From Anaerofustis stercorihominis (GTDB lineage: Bacteria > Bacillota > Clostridia > Eubacteriales > Anaerofustaceae), in NCBI RefSeq assembly GCF_005844425.1, contig NZ_SPHL01000014.1, positions 465 to 39,938 on the forward strand: 39,474 nt of DNA, written 5' to 3'. Below, in pieces: positions 17,543-25,049 of this stretch. The position numbers and the translations under genes are program-made. A model generated the notes under the pieces. The model saw only the letters and a program-made list of their open reading frames with translations. It had not been told where the DNA came from and did no database searches. Within the stretch, counting starts at the first letter, position 1, and every line of letters begins with the position of its first letter.

Positions 17543-18214
17543 ATGACATTTCAAGATATATTCAAATCAAGTTTTTTAAACAACATTGCATCAATTACGG
17601 CCTTTGATATGATACTATCGTTTCTTTTTGCTTTTTGTTTGGGGATTTTGATTTTTTTTGTATATAAAAATACTTTTTCCGGAGTTATGTATTCTTCAAG
17701 TTTTGGTATTTCCCTCATAGGATTATCTTTAATCACCACTTTGGTTATGTTATCCATAACAAGCAATGTCGTATTGTCTTTGGGTATGGTGGGAGCATTG
17801 TCTATTGTTCGTTTCAGAACTGCCATAAAAGAACCTATGGATATAGTTTTTTTGTTTTGGAGCATAGCAATAGGTATAGTAATAGCAGCAGGTCTTATTC
17901 TTTTGGCGGTGTTTGGAAGCATTTTTATTGCTTTTGTATTAATTGTTTTTGCTCAAAAAGATACATTCGACAAGCCATACATTCTTATTCTTCACTGCAG
18001 TGATGAAGAAACAGAAAAAGAAACAATGAAAATTATAAAATCAAAAGTAAAAAAAATATCGTTAAAAAGCAAAACCGTTACACCCGACAATATAGAATTA
18101 AACTATGAAATCAGAATCAAAGAAGAATCCACTAAATTTGTTAATGAAATAGAAAAGAAAGAAGGAGTAAACGCAATCACATTAGTTTCTTATAACGGAG
18201 ATTATATGGGGTAA
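17543..18214 (+). CDS. DUF4956 membrane protein
   Basis: The 223-residue protein has about four transmembrane helices in its first 145 residues, including the conserved block LGMVGALSIVRFRTAIKEPMDIVFLFWSIAIGI typical of DUF4956. A cytoplasmic C-terminal domain follows (about 150-223; HCSDEETEKETMKIIKSKVK). GGAGAAATT precedes the ATG, 11 bases after the VTC gene. The biochemical role of DUF4956 is unknown to me. Its frequent pairing with VTC and CotH suggests a membrane partner for polymer synthesis or export, which is inference. Confidence 0.88.
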   Translation: MTFQDIFKSSFLNNIASITAFDMILSFLFAFCLGILIFFVYKNTFSGVMYSSSFGISLIGLSLITTLVMLSITSNVVLSLGMVGALSIVRFRTAIKEPMDIVFLFWSIAIGIVIAAGLILLAVFGSIFIAFVLIVFAQKDTFDKPYILILHCSDEETEKETMKIIKSKVKKISLKSKTVTPDNIELNYEIRIKEESTKFVNEIEKKEGVNAITLVSYNGDYMG

Positions 18215-18217
18215 AAA

Positions 18218-19612
18218 ATGATTAAAAGTAAAAAAATAGATTTAATATGTATTATCATAATTTTTGTTTGCGTTATATTTTCTTTTATATTGATATCAAT
18301 AAAAAATTTAGGAATAAAATCTTCCACTATTCAACAACCATACGTAAACAAAATTTTTAATGATGAAAAAGTTCATATGATAGAACTACATATAAAAGAC
18401 TGGGATAAAATGATTACAGAAGTTTCTGAAGAATATGTTCCTTGCAATGTAAAAATAGACGGAGAAATTTTCAATAATATCGGAATAAGAATAAAAGGTA
18501 ACAACTCAAAACAGTTAATAGAAAAATATGGGCTGACAAGGTATAGTCTAAAGCTGGAATTTGACCATTACAACGATTCTACCAATTACTACGGATTGGA
18601 TAAATTAAACTTGGATTGTTCTTTTCAAGATAACAGCTATATGAAAACATATATTACCTTTGACATGATGAAAAAAATGAATATCCCCACCCCTCTTTGC
18701 AGTTATACATGGGTAAAAGTAAACGGAGAAGATTATGGTTTGTTTCTTGCAGTTGAAGAACCGGAAGAGGCTTTTGCTTTAAGAGTTTTCGGTAAAAATC
18801 ACGGTCAATTGTATAAACCTGATTATAAGGACATAAATGACCCCAATTTAGATGTTGCATTAAAATACACAACAGATGAAATTGATGAATATGACAATAT
18901 ATTCAGAAACGCAAAATTTCAATGTTCAAATCGAGATAAAACACGACTGATAAACTCTTTAAAAAATTTATCTGAAAAAAACAATATAGATAACTATGTA
19001 GATACCAACGAAGTGTTAAGATATTTTGTCGTACATAATTTTACGGTTAATCTTGACAGTTATCTCGGACAGACAGGACATAATTATTTTTTATATGAAA
19101 AAAACGGTAAGCTAAGCATGATACCATGGGACTATAATTTAGCTTATTGTACGTATTCCCTCGGTATGCCAAACCCTATAAACGATTCAACTTTATATGT
19201 AAATTATCCAATAGATACTCCTGTTTCAAATGAAATTGCCATAAATCGTCCAATGTTTTACAATTTAATGACGGAAGAAGAATACTATAATTTATATCAT
19301 TTATACTTTAAGGAATTTATAGACATTTATTTTGAAAACAATTATTATAAAGTAAAAATAAAAGAAACTCAAAATTTAATAAAGGATTATGTAAAAAAAG
19401 ACCCAACTGCTTTTTGCTCCTATGATGATTTTAATATCGCAGTTAAAACATTTGAAGATTTTTGTAATTTAAGAGCACAAAGTATAAAAAAACAACTTAA
19501 GGGCGAAATACCTTCAACCAATTACGGACAAAATAAAGACAAAAACAATTTTATAGACGCATCGGAAATTTGGATTCCTAATTTGGGAGAAATCAATGAC
19601 TTAATTGATTGA
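18218..19612 (+). CDS. CotH kinase family protein
   Basis: CotH proteins are secreted or spore-coat atypical protein kinases. This one has 464 residues with one N-terminal membrane helix (about 7-27) and an external CotH domain. Family motifs are GIRIKGN near 90, YSLKLEFDHYN, LDKLNLDCSFQDNSYMKTYITFDMM, AVEEPEEAF, and the active-site-like MIPWDYNLAY near 305. The start is 3 bases after the DUF4956 stop, so it is the last gene of the four-gene operon. A likely substrate is the Ser/Asn/Tyr-rich first gene product, but that is speculation from proximity. Confidence 0.9.
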   Translation: MIKSKKIDLICIIIIFVCVIFSFILISIKNLGIKSSTIQQPYVNKIFNDEKVHMIELHIKDWDKMITEVSEEYVPCNVKIDGEIFNNIGIRIKGNNSKQLIEKYGLTRYSLKLEFDHYNDSTNYYGLDKLNLDCSFQDNSYMKTYITFDMMKKMNIPTPLCSYTWVKVNGEDYGLFLAVEEPEEAFALRVFGKNHGQLYKPDYKDINDPNLDVALKYTTDEIDEYDNIFRNAKFQCSNRDKTRLINSLKNLSEKNNIDNYVDTNEVLRYFVVHNFTVNLDSYLGQTGHNYFLYEKNGKLSMIPWDYNLAYCTYSLGMPNPINDSTLYVNYPIDTPVSNEIAINRPMFYNLMTEEEYYNLYHLYFKEFIDIYFENNYYKVKIKETQNLIKDYVKKDPTAFCSYDDFNIAVKTFEDFCNLRAQSIKKQLKGEIPSTNYGQNKDKNNFIDASEIWIPNLGEINDLID

Positions 19613-19670
19613 TAATTCCTTTAATATTTATTATAATGGACGTAATATAAACACATAAAAACTTTATCAT

Positions 19671-19702
19671 ATAAAAAAGGCACCTAAAGTGTCTTTTTTA
19701 TA
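19671..19702. terminator. Terminator between convergent genes
   Basis: AAAAAAGGCAC-CTAAA-GTGTCTTTTTT forms a hairpin with one wobble or mismatch and T/A runs on both sides. It lies between the CotH gene and the convergent gene ending at 19721. Confidence 0.75.
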
Positions 19703-19720
19703 TTCTATTAATAATTTATT

Positions 19721-20650
19721 TTAAAATCCCATACCATCGACAATGCTCAAATAAGCACTGTTCATCCCCGAATTTACACGTGTAAAAAGTTTGTTTGTTA
19801 AATTATATGTATCGCTGCAATGCCAAATTCCTTCGCTTTTATTAAAAGTTAGGTTAAAAGAAATATCACTTGTTTTATTGATATTACTCTCAGTTAATTT
19901 ATTATAGTTTTCTATGAGTTTTACAAGATATTCCTCATCACTAAGCTTAGACGACTGATTTTGATTAATTGTTTCGTTAATAGCCAAAATAAAAATATCT
20001 TCATAGTCAGGAACATATAAGGTTATATTTATTTTTGCACTGCTTCCAATTACATCAACACTATTAACTTTATAATCTACGTTTTTAAGTGTATTTAATA
20101 ACATTGTATTTATTTCTGATTCACTAAGATTATTTTGCACGGAAGAACCTATAACCATATCTGTAAAGTCTTTTTTTATTTCTCTTAAATCACTGTCAAA
20201 TCCGCTTATATGTTCATTTGTATTTGAAGAAAGATATTTTTCATAAGTGTTTTCACTATCTTTTACAAATATAACATCTAAATAATTTTTTATTTTATCT
20301 TCACTACTTCCTAAGTTTTGAGTAAAATAACATACAAAAGAAGCAAGAACAATAAAAATAACAGCAAAAATAGTAGCTTTTTTACTAACCTTTATATTAG
20401 AAAATATATTCTTTTTATCAGATAAATTATTTGTCTTTTCAAGAACCTCTTCTCTTTCCTCTTTCTCTACTTCATCAAAAAACTCATCAACTTCTTTATT
20501 TTTTCCACTATTTTGTTCTATATTTTTATGAGGATCATTTTGTTTATTATTAAATAAAGTATATTCAGCATAAAAATCATCTTCTTCAGATGAAAAATAT
20601 TCTTTTAATTTTTCTGAGTCATTTAGTTTATTATTGTTTTTTTCTTTCAT
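19721..20650 (-). CDS. Single-pass membrane protein, unknown function
   Basis: The start is placed at the ATG preceded by AAGGGG; an upstream in-frame ATG would add 16 residues without a ribosome site. The 309-residue protein has a highly charged cytoplasmic N-terminal region (about 1-95), one transmembrane helix (about 97-117, KKATIFAVIFIVLASFVCYF) and an external domain of about 190 residues. That domain has no motif I recognise but resembles secreted domains that bind a ligand or partner. The neighbour at 20787 has a similar plan, so the two may work together. Confidence 0.65.
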   Translation of the reverse strand: MKEKNNNKLNDSEKLKEYFSSEEDDFYAEYTLFNNKQNDPHKNIEQNSGKNKEVDEFFDEVEKEEREEVLEKTNNLSDKKNIFSNIKVSKKATIFAVIFIVLASFVCYFTQNLGSSEDKIKNYLDVIFVKDSENTYEKYLSSNTNEHISGFDSDLREIKKDFTDMVIGSSVQNNLSESEINTMLLNTLKNVDYKVNSVDVIGSSAKINITLYVPDYEDIFILAINETINQNQSSKLSDEEYLVKLIENYNKLTESNINKTSDISFNLTFNKSEGIWHCSDTYNLTNKLFTRVNSGMNSAYLSIVDGMGF

Positions 20651-20760
20651 TGTCTTTCCCCTTTTGTATATTTTAATCAAATTACCATAAGGGGTCAATA
20701 TACAAATTTAATTTGTATTTTAAATATAATTTACATTAAATAAATGTAAAACTTTCATAA

Positions 20761-20788
20761 TAAAAAAAGAGGCAATACCTCTTCTTTT
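20761..20788 (-). terminator. Terminator after the 383-residue protein gene
   Basis: On the minus strand AAGAGG-TATTG-CCTCTT is followed by a T run, overlapping the stop codon region. Confidence 0.8.
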
Positions 20789-21938
20789 AATACATATTTT
20801 GGACTAACTTATCAATTTCGATCATAGATTGCCTTTCTTCCGTATAGCTCCATGTAATTACAGCATTATCGCCTTTATATTCATTTTCAGCGACAAAATT
20901 ATTGTCATACTCAAGGTCATATAATTCAGCCATTATATTGTCATAATATTCTACATCATGGTTATAAAAACCCGATAAGCTTCCGTAAATTATATTACAA
21001 TAAGCAGCCATCATACTATCCCTGTCATAAAGCTGATTTGCAATATCATCTTCATTTTTTGGTTTTACTTCTATCCAGTTATAACCGATATTTATATATT
21101 CTATTTTATTTTCTTCATCTAAAAGAAATACAATATTAATATCAGGTTCTTTATCCATTTTTACTGTGCAGTGATAAAAATGATACCCCTCTCCCGCAGT
21201 GCTTGCATCTTCTACCGTAAAACCTTCAAGATTAGGAATTTCATAATCTCCCCATTTATTATCAATCATTGTAATGTTATGATTAATAATTGCAATAAAA
21301 TCATCTTTATCTATTTGAATTTTTCCATCTTCAATAGGAACTCCATGTTTTTGATAGTAAGAAATTGAATTTTTGTAATAGCTATTCATAAACATTCCAC
21401 ATGCAAAAACTATAATAACAAGACCGGCTATTAATGCCATAAATCTTTTATCACTTTTATTTTTGATTTTTTGAGTTTCCTTTTTAACATTACTTTCATT
21501 AATAAATTGATTTTCTCTTAATTTGTTTAAATCAACTTCTCCGCTTTCGCTGCTTAAATTAACCAACTTACTTAAAGCTTCTTTTTCTATATTTCTCTCT
21601 TGTCTTACTTTATTTAAGTCAAGTTCCCCACTTTGAGCTTTTAAATCAGTGCTTTTTTCAACAATATTTTGTTCTTCATTCTCTTTACTTAATTTATTAA
21701 TTTTACTACTTTTATTATTCTTTACAGTAAAAATTGCACTTACAACCATAAGTAATGCTCCAATCCATAAAAGAATATAAAAGTCAAAAAACTCCATTAT
21801 ATTAACAAAAAAAATAGGGCCTTTTTTATAATATATATCTATATAAATTAATTCAACAAAATATTTCCCCATAAATTGAGCTAAAACTAACAATAAACCA
21901 ACAATAAACGCCGGTGCAGATAATATTTTCTTTGCCAT
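20787..21938 (-). CDS. Membrane protein with two SGE(L/V)DLNK repeats
   Basis: The 383-residue protein has two N-terminal transmembrane helices (about 8-30 and 50-72) and a charged cytoplasmic stretch. That stretch holds two near-identical motifs, QSGELDLNKVRQERN and ESGEVDLNKLRENQF. A third helix (about 168-190) and an external domain of about 190 residues follow. The external part is Asp/Glu-rich and contains a short Tyr-rich segment (YNHDVEYYDNIMAELYDLEYDN). The start is supported by GGGAGAAAAGGGAA. I do not recognise the family; the repeated motif could be a docking site for a cytoplasmic partner. Confidence 0.62.
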   Translation of the reverse strand: MAKKILSAPAFIVGLLLVLAQFMGKYFVELIYIDIYYKKGPIFFVNIMEFFDFYILLWIGALLMVVSAIFTVKNNKSSKINKLSKENEEQNIVEKSTDLKAQSGELDLNKVRQERNIEKEALSKLVNLSSESGEVDLNKLRENQFINESNVKKETQKIKNKSDKRFMALIAGLVIIVFACGMFMNSYYKNSISYYQKHGVPIEDGKIQIDKDDFIAIINHNITMIDNKWGDYEIPNLEGFTVEDASTAGEGYHFYHCTVKMDKEPDINIVFLLDEENKIEYINIGYNWIEVKPKNEDDIANQLYDRDSMMAAYCNIIYGSLSGFYNHDVEYYDNIMAELYDLEYDNNFVAENEYKGDNAVITWSYTEERQSMIEIDKLVQNMY

Positions 21939-22067
21939 TTCCCTTTTCTCCCTTTTTATTATTTATATTTTTATTTTAACATATTTTTTATTATCCTCCA
22001 TTTTTTTATATATTCTAAAGCTACTATATAATAATTAAATTATTTACTAAATTATATTATAATATAT

Positions 22068-22105
22068 ACCCTTTTAAATAGTGCATTCCCCATATTTAAA
22101 AGGGT
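22068..22105. other. Long inverted repeat
   Basis: ACCCTTTTAAATA and TATTTAAAAGGGT form a perfect 13-bp stem around a 12-base loop, upstream of the small plus-strand gene cluster. It could be a terminator, though it lacks a clean T run, or a protein-binding site. The remainder of 21939-22176 is A/T-rich with no gene seen. Confidence 0.6.
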
Positions 22106-22176
22106 TTTAAAGCTTTTAAAATTGTTAAAAATCTTCTCAATTTCTAACAAATTTTATTAATTTTTTAAATAAACAA

Positions 22177-22205
22177 TTGACATACTTAATTAAGTATGAT
22201 ATAAT
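22177..22205 (+). promoter_or_regulatory. Consensus promoter with palindromic operator
   Basis: TTGACA (22177-22182), a 17-base spacer and TATAAT (22200-22205) match the sigma-A consensus exactly. The spacer is almost filled by a perfect 18-bp palindrome, CATACTTAATTAAGTATG (22181-22198), placed where a dimeric repressor would block RNA polymerase. The ribbon-helix-helix protein encoded downstream is a candidate binder. Confidence 0.85.
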
Positions 22206-22227
22206 AATTATAGAAATTAGGAAAGAA

Positions 22228-22323
22228 ATGAAAGATGAAATATCAGACATTATAAATTTAATGACAGCCATAGTTAACCTAGTAGCTGTCATCAAAATTT
22301 ATAAACACACAAAAGGGGATTAA
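22228..22323 (+). CDS. 31-residue hydrophobic micropeptide
   Basis: An ATG 22 bases after the consensus -10, preceded by AGGAAAG, opens a 31-residue frame. It begins MKDEISDIINLMTAIVNLVAV and ends IKIYKHTKGD. It has a short acidic start, one membrane-length hydrophobic helix and a basic end, the plan of small toxin or holin-like peptides. An 8-bp inverted repeat (ATGACAGC/GCTGTCAT) lies within the coding region, and AAGGGGAT/ATCCCCTT overlaps the stop. The strong promoter and ribosome site support expression; function is not known. Confidence 0.6.
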   Translation: MKDEISDIINLMTAIVNLVAVIKIYKHTKGD

Positions 22324-22331
22324 ATCCCCTT
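22313..22331 (+). other. Hairpin over micropeptide stop codon
   Basis: AAGGGGAT-TAA-ATCCCCTT is a perfect 8-bp stem with the stop codon in its loop. Only a short pyrimidine run follows, so it may be a weak terminator or an RNA-stabilising structure. Confidence 0.5.
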
Positions 22332-22369
22332 CCCTTTCTAAATTATACATCTTTCTTTTTTAAATATCA

Positions 22370-22453
22370 ATGGAAAATATTACTTTAATTATATCCATAA
22401 TTGCATTAGTAATAAGCATTTACAATTTAATTAGAATATCGAAAAACAAATAA
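22370..22453 (+). CDS. 27-residue hydrophobic micropeptide
   Basis: The frame begins MENITLIISIIALVISIYNL and ends IRISKNK. It is a single hydrophobic helix with a basic tail, the same layout as the micropeptide at 22228. No strong ribosome site is visible, which lowers confidence. It ends 12 bases before the next gene, whose ribosome site overlaps its end. Confidence 0.45.
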   Translation: MENITLIISIIALVISIYNLIRISKNK

Positions 22454-22465
22454 AAGGAGAAAAAA

Positions 22466-22642
22466 ATGGCGGAAACATCATGGCAAGTAAAAGCAAAATA
22501 TAACAAAAAGGCGTACACATCTTTCAGCACCCAAATCAAACCAGAATTATTCAACCGTATCGACAGTTACTGCAAAGAAAACAACTTATCAAGGTCACAA
22601 TTTTTAACAAAAGCGATTGACTTATTAGAACAAAAAAAATAA
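22466..22642 (+). CDS. Ribbon-helix-helix DNA-binding protein
   Basis: The 58-residue protein has a basic N-terminus (MAETSWQVKAKYNKKAYTSF), a beta strand (SFSTQIKPEL) and two helices (FNRIDSYCKENN and SRSQFLTKAIDLLEQ). This is the Arc/MetJ/CopG ribbon-helix-helix plan. AAAAGGAG precedes the ATG. Such proteins bind short palindromes as dimers of dimers, and the 18-bp palindrome in the upstream promoter is a plausible autoregulatory site. It is the last plus-strand gene before the phage region and converges with the holin gene. Confidence 0.75.
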   Translation: MAETSWQVKAKYNKKAYTSFSTQIKPELFNRIDSYCKENNLSRSQFLTKAIDLLEQKK

Positions 22643-22664
22643 GGGGCTTTAAGCCCCTTTTATT
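22641..22664. terminator. Terminator between RHH gene and holin gene
   Basis: The perfect stem AAGGGGCTT/AAGCCCCTT overlaps the stop codon of the RHH gene and is followed by TTATT. It lies between convergent genes and could serve both. Confidence 0.8.
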
Positions 22665-22932
22665 ATTCCCCTATCTTCTCATCAGTAAGTAAATTCTCTC
22701 TATACTTATCAGCTTCAATAGCCTCTTTTGTAAAAGAGTTGTTTTTCCAAAATGCAAGAACCGCCGAAACAACAGTAGTTAAACCCGTTACAACTGTGTA
22801 AATTGTGTTTTCGTCAATATCCAAAGATGTAAAACCAAACATACCTAAAGCACTGTTTACTAAACTTACAAATAAAAAAAGAGTCCTTGCAATAGTACCG
22901 CTTGAAACATTTTTTAAATCAATATTTTTCAT
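22663..22932 (-). CDS. Phage holin, SPP1 family
   Basis: Holins form membrane lesions that release the endolysin. The 89 residues contain VSSGTIARTLFLFVSLVNSALGMFGF, two hydrophobic helices, and the characteristic AFWKNNSFTKEAIEADKYRENL, recognisable from SPP1-type (TIGR01592-like) holins. AGGAGG precedes the ATG. The gene lies 673 bases downstream of the endolysin gene, with a repeat element in between, so the lysis module is split. Confidence 0.88.
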   Translation of the reverse strand: MKNIDLKNVSSGTIARTLFLFVSLVNSALGMFGFTSLDIDENTIYTVVTGLTTVVSAVLAFWKNNSFTKEAIEADKYRENLLTDEKIGE

Positions 22933-23039
22933 TATTACCTCCTGTTATATTTTATAATTCATATTAAACTTTAAAACTATCTTTAAACCTCTCCATACGC
23001 TGTCATGATGATAATAGGTGAAGTTTAGTAAATCTTAGT

Positions 23040-23315
23040 TATATATCTTTATCTCTTCACCATGCCCCACTCCCTAACATAAAACCCATTCAAAGTAATT
23101 ATTTTAATTTCACTATTCTGTCCAACACCCTAAAATAAAAAGCATTAAAAGTATAAATTTAATTTTGTTGTCATGTCCCACTCCTTATGTAAAACCATTA
23201 AAAACAAAACCTAAATTTCATTATAATGTTCCACCCTACTAAATAAAACCCATTCAAAATAATTATTATCATTTCACAACAATGTCCCACCCCACTAAAT
23301 AAAACCAATAATTAA
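23040..23315. repeat. Degenerate ~55-bp tandem repeats, array 1
   Basis: At least five units are anchored by a (T)GTCCCAC-like core at 23062, 23118, 23173, 23226 and 23282 (spacing 53-56). Each continues into AAAACCCATTCAAA and an A/T stretch ending ATTTCA. The whole unit is conserved, not just part of it. It leads directly into element E5. The stretch 22933-23039 beside it shows no gene. Confidence 0.7.
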
Positions 23316-23602
23316 GTTGGGGTGGCGGTAGCATCGGTTCATAAGAAAATCGGGTAGATTTTCCATGAAATCCCGATGCGTCTAAGCCTTCACGGCGATT
23401 GAGTGAAAGCATTTTGTCCAGTATTTTTTGCTTTGGAAAAATACTGGTCGCTCTTTAGAGCGAAACCCTAAAACGCCACGCCCAGTAGCGTCCTTTTATG
23501 TAAATATTTGGGCGAGCAAATATTTGGTGGGGTTCTTAAGGGGTAACACCCCTTAATATCGGGTTGTTAAGGGCAGACAGGGTTAGGGGCAAATCCCCTT
23601 AT
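23316..23602 (+). repeat. Structured repeat element, copy E5, extended
   Basis: Arm 1: GCATCGG (23331-23337) pairs with CCGATGC (23373-23379), and GAAAATC with GATTTTC, around GGGTA. It has two arm-2 hairpins in series: CCAGTATTTTT/AAAAATACTGG (23418-23447) around TGCTTTGG, and AAATATTTG/CAAATATTT (23502-23525) around GGCGAG. Two short GGGG/CCCC hairpins follow, the last ending next to the endolysin stop. It looks like a fusion of two elements. Confidence 0.8.
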
Positions 23603-23605
23603 AAA

Positions 23606-24334
23606 TTACACATTAATATGAACAGCATTACCCATATTAGCTGTTCCATAGTAACTATATGCTGCCCCCAAAGAATATGCTTTTGATTTTATTTTTGCCT
23701 TATCAATACCAGAAATATAAATATCCGCTGCCTTACCTTCCATATGTTTTGAAGTTGAAGAAGAACCGCTTACTTCTGCATTGTGTTTTTTACATCTAAG
23801 CCCTGATGTAATTGTTATAGGCTTACCAAAATATTCTCTTAATTCTTCTAAAATATCAATAAGCTTTGAACTCATCTCAGCGGGGTATCCATTACAATAC
23901 TTACCCCCGCACTGACATTTAAACTCTGATTTTTTAAAATACTTAACCTTATCCCAATTCACTTTTGAAGATGAAGAACTTGAAGAAGATGTATTCTTCA
24001 AAGCCTTAATAGTATTACTTCCTGCAATACCGTCCTGAGATAAACCTTTCTTCTTTTGAAATGACTTAATTGCCGAAACGGTCGCATTTCCAATTATTCC
24101 ATCTACTGTAAGTTTTGCTCTATTTTTATTAAGTAAAGTTTGTAAATTCTTTATGTCTGAAATTAATGCCGAATCTGTCTTACTTCCATAAATTCCGTCT
24201 TGTGTCAGCCCTTTAAACTTTTGATAACTCTTTACTGCAGAAGTCGTTTTACTTCCGACTTTTCCGTCAACACTTCCGGTATAAAATCCATAATAGTATT
24301 TTAAATTAGATTGATAATTTTTTATGCTTAACAC
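23606..24334 (-). CDS. Phage endolysin, PG-binding and M15 peptidase domains
   Basis: This is a peptidoglycan hydrolase of the phage lysis module. The 242 residues hold two PG_binding_1 repeats (about 5-52 and 60-112; DGKVGSKTTSAVKSYQ, DGIIGNATVSAIKSFQ), a Ser linker (115-123) and a C-terminal M15-type zinc peptidase. Zinc-site residues are H197 and D204 in SKHMEGKAADIYI, plus H239 in AVHINV. Translation starts at GTG overlapping the upstream stop (TAGTG), with GGAGGG before it. A structured element begins within 4 bases of the stop. Confidence 0.92.
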   Translation of the reverse strand: MLSIKNYQSNLKYYYGFYTGSVDGKVGSKTTSAVKSYQKFKGLTQDGIYGSKTDSALISDIKNLQTLLNKNRAKLTVDGIIGNATVSAIKSFQKKKGLSQDGIAGSNTIKALKNTSSSSSSSSKVNWDKVKYFKKSEFKCQCGGKYCNGYPAEMSSKLIDILEELREYFGKPITITSGLRCKKHNAEVSGSSSTSKHMEGKAADIYISGIDKAKIKSKAYSLGAAYSYYGTANMGNAVHINV

Positions 24335-24612
24335 TAATGTCCCTCCTTATTTTCAAGTTTTATTATTCTTAATTCATGTTCATCAAGTATCTTGTCTTGC
24401 TTTTCGTTATGATCCCAAAGTCTTTTTCTCTTCATTGCCATTTCTTCTCTACTTTCTTTAAATTCATTTTTTAAATCTTTTAAAACATCATTTAAGTGAT
24501 TTAAAGAAGTTTCTATTTTTGTAACCGCTCCTGCAAATCTGCTTATATTGATTATCACGGTTATAATCAGTCCTATAAGAGCAATAATTATTGTTATTTG
24601 TCCCTCTGTCAT
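24334..24612 (-). CDS. Membrane-anchored coiled-coil lysis-module protein
   Basis: The 92-residue protein has one N-terminal transmembrane helix (about 5-24) followed by a long charged coiled coil. This plan is shared by XhlA-like and similar small proteins found beside phage endolysins. The stop overlaps the endolysin start by one base, so the two are cotranslated. It could be a holin partner or a spanin-like factor; neither is proven. Confidence 0.7.
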   Translation of the reverse strand: MTEGQITIIIALIGLIITVIINISRFAGAVTKIETSLNHLNDVLKDLKNEFKESREEMAMKRKRLWDHNEKQDKILDEHELRIIKLENKEGH

Positions 24613-24662
24613 CTCATAAAATCACTCCTTTATTTTTTATTAAAACCACTAAAAAAAATTTC

Positions 24663-24812
24663 TCTAAGGGGTTTCACCCCTTATACCCCACCAAATATTT
24701 GCTCGCCCAAATATTTGGATAAAAGGGCGCCACTGGGCGTGGAGCCGTAAACGCACTCGGATTTCATGAAAAATCTACCCGATTTTTCTATAAACGAGTG
24801 CTACCGCCCCCC
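24663..24812 (-). repeat. Structured repeat element, copy E6
   Basis: Arm 1: GCACTCG (24753-24759) pairs with CGAGTGC (24795-24801), and GAAAAATC with GATTTTTC, around TACCC, which is GGGTA on the element strand. Arm 2: CCAAATATTTG (24691-24701) pairs with CAAATATTTGG (24708-24718) around CTCGCC. It is head-to-head with E7. Its end lies about 50 bases upstream of the coiled-coil protein start. Confidence 0.85.
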
Positions 24813-24859
24813 CTAACTTATTATTAACTAAAGCAGGATTTTATCACACTCTCATTAAG

Positions 24860-25049
24860 TTGGGGCGTGGGTAGTGGTCGTTTCAAAAATCTCGGGTAGA
24901 GATTATTAGAAAATCCGACCACGTTATAAGCCTTCACGGCGTTTGAGTGAAAGCCTTTTTCCCATATTTTTGGGCTTCGGCAAAAATATGGTCGGGTTGT
25001 TAAGGGTGGAAAACCCTTAAATATGGGTTGTTAAGGGAGAATCCCTTAA
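24860..25049 (+). repeat. Structured repeat element, copy E7
   Basis: Arm 1: GTGGTCG (24874-24880) pairs with CGACCAC (24916-24922), and AAAAATCTC with GAGATTATT (one mismatch), around GGGTA. Arm 2: CCATATTTTTG (24962-24972) pairs with CAAAAATATGG (24981-24991) around GGCTTCGG. Two short end hairpins follow, the last (TTAAGGGA/TCCCTTAA) containing the stop codon of the next gene. Confidence 0.85.
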
